This document shows positions 59,678 to 64,000 of a DNA stretch of 64,000 bases, in pieces. The notes under the pieces are model-generated. The model did no database searches and was not told the origin of the DNA. It saw nothing but the letters and a program-made list of their open reading frames with translations. A program made the position numbers and the translations under genes. Source of the DNA: Paenibacillus sp. L3-i20. Its GTDB lineage: Bacteria > Bacillota > Bacilli > Paenibacillales > Paenibacillaceae. The first letter of the stretch is position 1, and every line of letters begins with the position of its first letter. The stretch lies in the NCBI RefSeq assembly GCF_022180385.2, contig NZ_BQME02000001.1, positions 574,501 through 638,500 of the forward strand, in the 5' to 3' direction.

Positions 59678-61090
59678 TTACAAAGTCCGCGACAACGCCG
59701 TCAATCGCTGCATCCCTTCCCGCAATAATATCTCATTAGCGAAGGAGTAGCTGAGCCGAATCCACGATTTCTGTTCACCTAGCGGATCACAAATTTCTCC
59801 GGGAACAAACGAAATTGACTGCTCTCTGCTCGCTCTAAACAGCGTTTCCGCCGACATATCTTCTGGCAGCTTGACCCACAAATTAAGTCCTCCCTCTGGT
59901 GCGCTCCACTCCCAGCCTGCCTGCGTCAGTTCTTCCTCCATAATCTCTTTATGAACTTGAAGCGCGATGCGCAGCTTGCCCAGATGCTGTTGCAGCCGCT
60001 GAGAAGTATAGTAATGTAGAAATATTTTCTGATTAAGCAACGGAGTTCCATTATCCGCCAATGACTTCGCTTTAATTAGCTGCTCCATTAATGGATTTCG
60101 GCAAGCAATTGCACAAATTCGTAGTCCAGGTGCAATATATTTGCTAAAGCTGTTAATATAGATCACCCAACCTTCGGTGTCATAGGCGAATAGCGGCGGA
60201 GGTGGCGGGTTGTTAAAGTAGATGTCACGAAAAGGATCATCCTCCACGAGCAAGCATCTGTACTTTTCCGCAAGCTCCACCAATAACTTGCGTTGCCATG
60301 CAGGAACCGTATAACCCGTAGGATTGTGGTGGGTCGGATTCATATAAAACATACGAGGTTTATACGTTCGCATAACCGTTTCCAGCTCAGCCAAGTCGTA
60401 CCCTACCTGCTTAATTGACACCGCTATTAGCCGAGCACCTTGTCTGCGAAAAATTTCTATCGCTTTGCTGTATGTCGGCCGTTCGATTAATACCGTATCC
60501 ATTGGTCCAAGCATGACTTGGGCGATCATACTAATAGCTTGTTGAGCTCCTGTTGTAATTAACAGCTCATCTGATGACAACTGTAATCGATGATTTTCTC
60601 TGTAATGCTGGCACAGCGACTCTCGAAGCTCATCATCCCCTTGAATATTGGCATATGTCCCCATCACTTTAGGATACAGATCAAACACCTTTTTTACATA
60701 ATCAGATAAGTATATGTTCGGCAGCAAATTGGGATCAATAAGCGCCTGTGAGAACTGGTACTTGGCTGGTATGCGGTGAATTTCGGACAATGTTGTTGGA
60801 ACAGCATTGTTAGTACAGTTGTTCCCTTCTTGAATCTCTCTCGAACAAAAACCCTCTTCTGATACAAAATATCCAGACTTGTCCTTAACATATATTTTTC
60901 CATCCTCAGTCAAACTTCTATATGCTTTAAACACCGTCAGTCGATGTACGTTAATTTCCTCTGCAAGCAAACGTATCGAAGGCAATTTCGTGTGAACTGT
61001 CCACTCTCCCCGATCTATGCGGTTCAACATATAATCATATACTTGACGGAACAACGGATGATTTTGCCGAGAATCGATCACTTTTTTCAT
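59678..61090 (-). CDS. MocR/PdxR-type regulator (GntR HTH fused to aminotransferase domain)
   Basis: 470 residues. The N-terminal GntR winged helix (about 1-75, with WTVHTKLPSIRLLAEEINVH and RLTVFKAYRSLTEDGKIYV) is followed by a fold type I aminotransferase-like domain (about 110-470), with the PLP lysine in YINSFSKYIAPGLRI. MocR proteins bind PLP or amino-compound imines and regulate vitamin B6 or amino-acid genes. The gene is divergent from an EamA exporter, and two 12-base direct repeats in the shared region are likely binding sites. Confidence 0.92.
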   Translation of the reverse strand: MKKVIDSRQNHPLFRQVYDYMLNRIDRGEWTVHTKLPSIRLLAEEINVHRLTVFKAYRSLTEDGKIYVKDKSGYFVSEEGFCSREIQEGNNCTNNAVPTTLSEIHRIPAKYQFSQALIDPNLLPNIYLSDYVKKVFDLYPKVMGTYANIQGDDELRESLCQHYRENHRLQLSSDELLITTGAQQAISMIAQVMLGPMDTVLIERPTYSKAIEIFRRQGARLIAVSIKQVGYDLAELETVMRTYKPRMFYMNPTHHNPTGYTVPAWQRKLLVELAEKYRCLLVEDDPFRDIYFNNPPPPPLFAYDTEGWVIYINSFSKYIAPGLRICAIACRNPLMEQLIKAKSLADNGTPLLNQKIFLHYYTSQRLQQHLGKLRIALQVHKEIMEEELTQAGWEWSAPEGGLNLWVKLPEDMSAETLFRASREQSISFVPGEICDPLGEQKSWIRLSYSFANEILLREGMQRLTALSRTL

Positions 61091-61150
61091 ATGTCTATAT
61101 CACCTTCCCGATACAACCTATTCCCATTATTGTACACGATAACGATATCT

Positions 61151-61181
61151 ATCTGTTCTGCCCTTTAGAATCTGTTCTGCC
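61151..61181. promoter_or_regulatory. Direct repeats in the mocR-eamA control region
   Basis: ATCTGTTCTGCC occurs twice, at 61151 and 61170, exactly 19 bases apart on the same face. MocR-type regulators typically bind direct repeats in divergent promoters, so these are the likely operators. Confidence 0.72.
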
Positions 61182-61224
61182 ACACTCCCTGTATGATTAA
61201 CGAAATACTTCACGAACAGGGGAA

Positions 61225-62142
61225 ATGACGATGATTTTAGTGGCTTATGTATGTATTTGTCTAATCTTTGGTACAACCTTCTTAGCTATCAAAATCGGTG
61301 TAGATGCCGGAGCACCTCCCTTTTTCTCAGCTGGGCTGCGTTTTTTTGTAGCTGGTGTTATCTTGTTCCTTTGGATGGTATGGAGACGGAAAGCAAGCTT
61401 CTCCCTACTTTTGCGTAAAGAAATGTTGTTTATCGGGGTTGCAATGACTTTTGGAACCTTCTCTACCTTGTATTGGGCTGAGCAATATATCTCTTCTGGA
61501 CTCGCAGCAGTTCTGTCTGCTACTGGTCCAATTATGATTCTATTATTGCAAATGATATTTCTTCGTCAAAAAGCTCATGCCTATTCCTTATACGGCGTGT
61601 TCATCGGCTTTAGCGGCGTACTGCTGCTCTTACTGCCTAATCAATCCGTTAATTTTTCAAAGCTGTGGATTATAGGGTGTATAGCCATATTGTTCGGAAA
61701 GTTCTGTTATGCAATCGGCGCTCTTTATTCCAAAAAGGTAATGAACAACATGTCCGAAATGTCTCCCATCGCAATGAACGCCGCACAAATGATGTACGGC
61801 GGTGCGATATTGCTTATTTTATCTCTATTCACCGAGGATGTTCGACTTAATTTCCTCTTCTCATTCGAGGCGGCAGGCTCCATGCTGTATCTCATCGTGA
61901 TCGGTTCCATGATTGGGCATACGTTATTTTACTGGCTTGTAGCCAAAACGAATCCTGTTTTCCCTACCACTTGGCTCTATGTTTCCCCGCCTATTGCAGT
62001 TGGAATAGGCGTACTGTTCTATCGTGAATCCGTCTCTTGGATCACACTCATTGGGATTATGACGATTATTGCGGGTACGCTGCTTGTGAATGCTCATGCA
62101 TTGAAGCAGATGGTGATGAAGAAGCGGGTACGAGCTGTTTAA
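61225..62142 (+). CDS. EamA/DMT-family transporter
   Basis: 305 residues with ten hydrophobic helices in two EamA halves (about 5-135 and 145-290). Typical segments are IFGTTFLAIKIGVDAGAPPF in the first and LYVSPPIAVGIGVLFYRESV in the second. Members export amino acids or related metabolites. Divergent pairing with a MocR regulator suggests control by an amino compound or PLP. AGGGG is only 2 bases from the first ATG; the ATG at 61231 has better spacing and may be the real start. Confidence 0.88.
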   Translation: MTMILVAYVCICLIFGTTFLAIKIGVDAGAPPFFSAGLRFFVAGVILFLWMVWRRKASFSLLLRKEMLFIGVAMTFGTFSTLYWAEQYISSGLAAVLSATGPIMILLLQMIFLRQKAHAYSLYGVFIGFSGVLLLLLPNQSVNFSKLWIIGCIAILFGKFCYAIGALYSKKVMNNMSEMSPIAMNAAQMMYGGAILLILSLFTEDVRLNFLFSFEAAGSMLYLIVIGSMIGHTLFYWLVAKTNPVFPTTWLYVSPPIAVGIGVLFYRESVSWITLIGIMTIIAGTLLVNAHALKQMVMKKRVRAV

Positions 62143-62599
62143 GTATTTACAGTAAGAACAGAAAAGGAAGACCATTTTTGTAGAATTGAGTTACCACACA
62201 ACAATTCGCAGAAAGCAGTCTTCCTATGAGTCATATTGAAATAGATTTGATTTCACCTCTGGTTACAAACCAGTGAAATTGCCAGATTTCGTTCGCACGA
62301 CTATTGTTAGGGTCACGGATACGCTCTATAAAACCTTTTTCCTCTAAATCATCCGCCATCCTTGCTATATTCTTCTTGTCTTTGTTTAGCTTTTCTCAGT
62401 CGGCGATGAAATATATCGCATAAAAGTGGTCAAGCAATTATCCAATCTTATGTGTCGTATGCGGGAACAAGTCGACAGGTTGCACGCTCACACAATCGAT
62501 TCTGTGCATCAAACGAAAAAAAATGATATTATGTATGATGGGTAAAGAACTTTACTATAGCTTATATCGTTTTTAAATGTTGCAACAAGAGGAGATATT
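62143..62599. other. Intergenic region with inverted repeat and gene remnants
   Basis: An AGGAAGAC/GTCTTCCT inverted repeat (62165-62172 and 62216-62223) lies just after the EamA gene. A MarR remnant follows on the minus strand (listed separately). At about 62400-62545 a plus-strand frame without start reads VVKQLSNLMCRMREQVDRL and may be another short remnant. The promoter of dus should lie near 62525-62580. Confidence 0.45.
62245..62395 (-). pseudogene. MarR-family regulator remnant
   Basis: The minus strand encodes LNKDKKNIARMADDLEEKG followed by FIERIRDPNNSRANEIW in one frame. That is the recognition helix and wing of a MarR-type domain (the family pattern is KxxxxRxxDxLExKGxxxRxxDPxDxR). 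The start, the first helices and the C-terminal dimerisation part are missing or unrecognisable. Confidence 0.7.
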
Positions 62600-63577
62600 A
62601 TGAGTAACGAACAAAATTTTTGGCTTGATTTACCAAAGCCGTTTTTTATATTAGCACCAATGGAAGATGTCACAGATGTTGTATTTCGTCATGTCATTAG
62701 TGAAGCTGCAAAACCTGACGTGTTTTTCACAGAATTCACAAGCACAGAAAGTTATTGTCACCCTGTAGGAAAAGACAGTGTACGTGGTCGCTTGACGTTC
62801 ACAGAAGATGAGCAACCGATTGTCGCTCATATTTGGGGCAATAAACCTGCACTTTTTGCACAGATGAGTATTGATATGAAAAAACTTGGTTTTCGCGGTA
62901 TCGATTTAAACATGGGATGCCCCGTACAAAACGTTGCATCCAATGGGAAAGGTGCTGGATTAATCCAACATCCTGACCTTGCAGCAGAAATTATTCAAGC
63001 AGCAAAAGCAGGTGGATTGCCAGTTAGTGTTAAAACAAGATTGGGTTACTTTGAAGTTGACGAGTGGCGCGATTGGTTAGGACATATATTGAAACAAGAT
63101 ATTGCGAATCTTTCCATTCACCTTCGTACAAAAAAAGAAATGAGCAAGGTAGAAGCACACTGGGAACTAATCCCTGAAATAAAAAAATTGCGTGATGAAA
63201 TTGCTCCAAATACGTTGTTAACCATTAATGGAGATATTCCAGACCGCGCAACAGGATTAAAATTAGTAGAACAATACGGCGTTGATGGAGTCATGATTGG
63301 CCGTGGCATTTTCACCAATCCATTTGCTTTTGAAAAAGAACCTAAAGAACATAGTGCGAAGGAATTTCTCAATTTACTTCTTTTACAGTTGGATCTTCAC
63401 GATAAATATTCAACTGAAACGCAGCCACGTTCATTTAAACCACTTCTTCGCTTTTTCAAAATCTATGTTCGTGGATTTAGAGGTGCAAACGAACTTAGAA
63501 TTCAATTAATGGATAGCAAGTCAACAGATGAAGTACGTCGTTTAGTACAAGCTGTTTTAGATCAAGAATTAGATTGA
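62600..63577 (+). CDS. dus: tRNA-dihydrouridine synthase
   Basis: 325 residues of the Dus TIM barrel. The FMN-binding start APMEDVTD, the catalytic cysteine C107 in [38 protein letters not shown] and [12 protein letters not shown] are present. It reduces uridines in tRNA using NADPH and FMN. The sequence [20 protein letters not shown] places it in the DusB/C-like branch. AGGAG precedes the ATG. A/T-rich third positions differ somewhat from neighbouring genes, which may point to separate origin. Confidence 0.94.
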   Translation: MSNEQNFWLDLPKPFFILAPMEDVTDVVFRHVISEAAKPDVFFTEFTSTESYCHPVGKDSVRGRLTFTEDEQPIVAHIWGNKPALFAQMSIDMKKLGFRGIDLNMGCPVQNVASNGKGAGLIQHPDLAAEIIQAAKAGGLPVSVKTRLGYFEVDEWRDWLGHILKQDIANLSIHLRTKKEMSKVEAHWELIPEIKKLRDEIAPNTLLTINGDIPDRATGLKLVEQYGVDGVMIGRGIFTNPFAFEKEPKEHSAKEFLNLLLLQLDLHDKYSTETQPRSFKPLLRFFKIYVRGFRGANELRIQLMDSKSTDEVRRLVQAVLDQELD

Positions 63578-63606
63578 ATCATATCGATTTGTACATGATT
63601 AAAAAT

Positions 63607-63657
63607 AATGAGAGACCTCCCAAAAGTTCAATGAACTCTTGAGAGGTCTCTCATTTT
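63607..63657 (+). terminator. Terminator after dus
   Basis: A long stem (AATGAGAGACCTC-CAA-AGTT with GAACTCTTG-GAGGTCTCTCATT) closes a short loop and is followed by TTT. Confidence 0.92.
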
Positions 63658-64000
63658 TGCACGATTTGGTCAAGCAGTGTTTCCTTGAAAGGAAACACTT
63701 GATGCTACTGACTTCTCAGCCTGATTACCGCATAGAGCATTTTTGTGCTCCATCGGCGATGATATCTACCGCTTAAGCGCGGTCCTTCATCATCGAATTA
63801 CTACGATAGTGATTTCATTACATAATGCCGCCAATAAGCTGCCTTTTCAATAAAAAGCAACTGGTCATTATGATCGGCTGCCGCACAGTATTAATAGAAC
63901 TTATATTTATTCGATGTAAAATTCTTCATATATTTTGATTCCTAGAAATTATTTCCCCTCCGCAGCATTCACATGTAGTTTACTTTCATATTGTTTTCCT
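63658..64000. other. Structured intergenic region at the right edge
   Basis: No full gene is visible. An 11-base hairpin (AGTGTTTCCTT with AAGGAAACACT) lies at 63676-63699. A nested hairpin lies at about 63758-63797 (CGATGAT with ATCATCG enclosing ACCGC/GCGGT). On the minus strand, near 63805-63885, a frame reads CAAADHNDQLLFIEKAAYW and then RHYVMKSLS before a stop, perhaps the tail of a lost gene. Confidence 0.4.

Noticed and set aside
62165-62223. Insertion sequence ends (AGGAAGAC inverted repeat)
   Set aside because: The repeat is only 8 bases, no transposase is nearby and no target duplication is visible.
1-64000. CRISPR array, rRNA or tRNA genes, prophage
   Set aside because: No regularly spaced repeats, cloverleaf-like sequences, rRNA segments or phage structural genes were seen in either strand.

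Overview
This window looks like chromosome of a low-GC, spore-forming Firmicute of the Paenibacillaceae (Paenibacillus/Cohnella type). Grounds: the conserved ydcC-alr-ndoAI-ndoA block, two YjcZ-type small sporulation proteins, an S-layer-homology (SLH) surface protein, a YesMN-type sensor/regulator pair, a Btr-like AraC regulator fused to a binding-protein domain, and Rex and Fur operators of the Bacillus type. No rRNA, tRNA, CRISPR array or intact transposase was found.

Layout. 1-6.8 kb (minus strand): the end of a YdbS-like membrane gene, then a Tad-type pilus/secretion operon (cpaB-cpaE-cpaF-tadB-tadC, two tiny membrane proteins, two pseudopilin-like proteins). Its promoter is followed by a terminator-like leader hairpin. 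6.9-10.3 kb: EndoA toxin/antitoxin, alanine racemase and YdcC lipoprotein. 10.5-12.4 kb: a small accessory patch with a TARG1-like macrodomain, two small hypotheticals and an RT-deleted group IIC intron sitting directly behind a terminator. 12.4-16.3 kb: a Fur-boxed siderophore ABC operon with a divergent TetR regulator. 16.5-33.6 kb: LipL, phosphoesterase, MFS exporter, PspC/PspA, a two-component system beside an M23 lipoprotein, an XRE/membrane pair behind a double palindrome, TSUP permease, NADH oxidase behind three Rex boxes, a VOC pseudogene, an ABC exporter and small secreted proteins. 33.7-39.3 kb: YesM-like kinase, a C-terminally truncated YesN-like regulator, an orphan solute-binding lipoprotein and a COG0523 GTPase. 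39.5-43.4 kb: a D-amino-acid catabolic operon. 43.5-44.1 kb: two YjcZ-type genes. 44.2-54.2 kb: the cobalamin region. 54.3-59.5 kb: a second Fur-boxed siderophore operon with a Btr-like regulator and one frameshifted permease. 59.6-64 kb: MocR regulator divergent from an EamA exporter, gene remnants, and a dihydrouridine synthase.

The most interesting system is at 44.2-54.2 kb. A cobalamin riboswitch with its own terminator precedes a 1769-residue surface protein that carries two transcobalamin-like C-terminal (DUF4430) domains, two alpha/alpha-toroid domains and three SLH repeats. After it come a membrane-tethered single DUF4430 protein, EcfT, a fused double EcfA ATPase and an ECF S component. 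The two fold types are the ones combined in animal intrinsic factor and transcobalamin. The layout suggests a wall-anchored vitamin B12 capture protein that hands ligand through a tethered relay to an ECF importer.

The window also holds many decaying genes: the group IIC intron, a VOC pseudogene, a MarR remnant, a FecCD permease tail, a frameshifted FecCD permease and a truncated response regulator. This suggests ongoing reduction of accessory functions.
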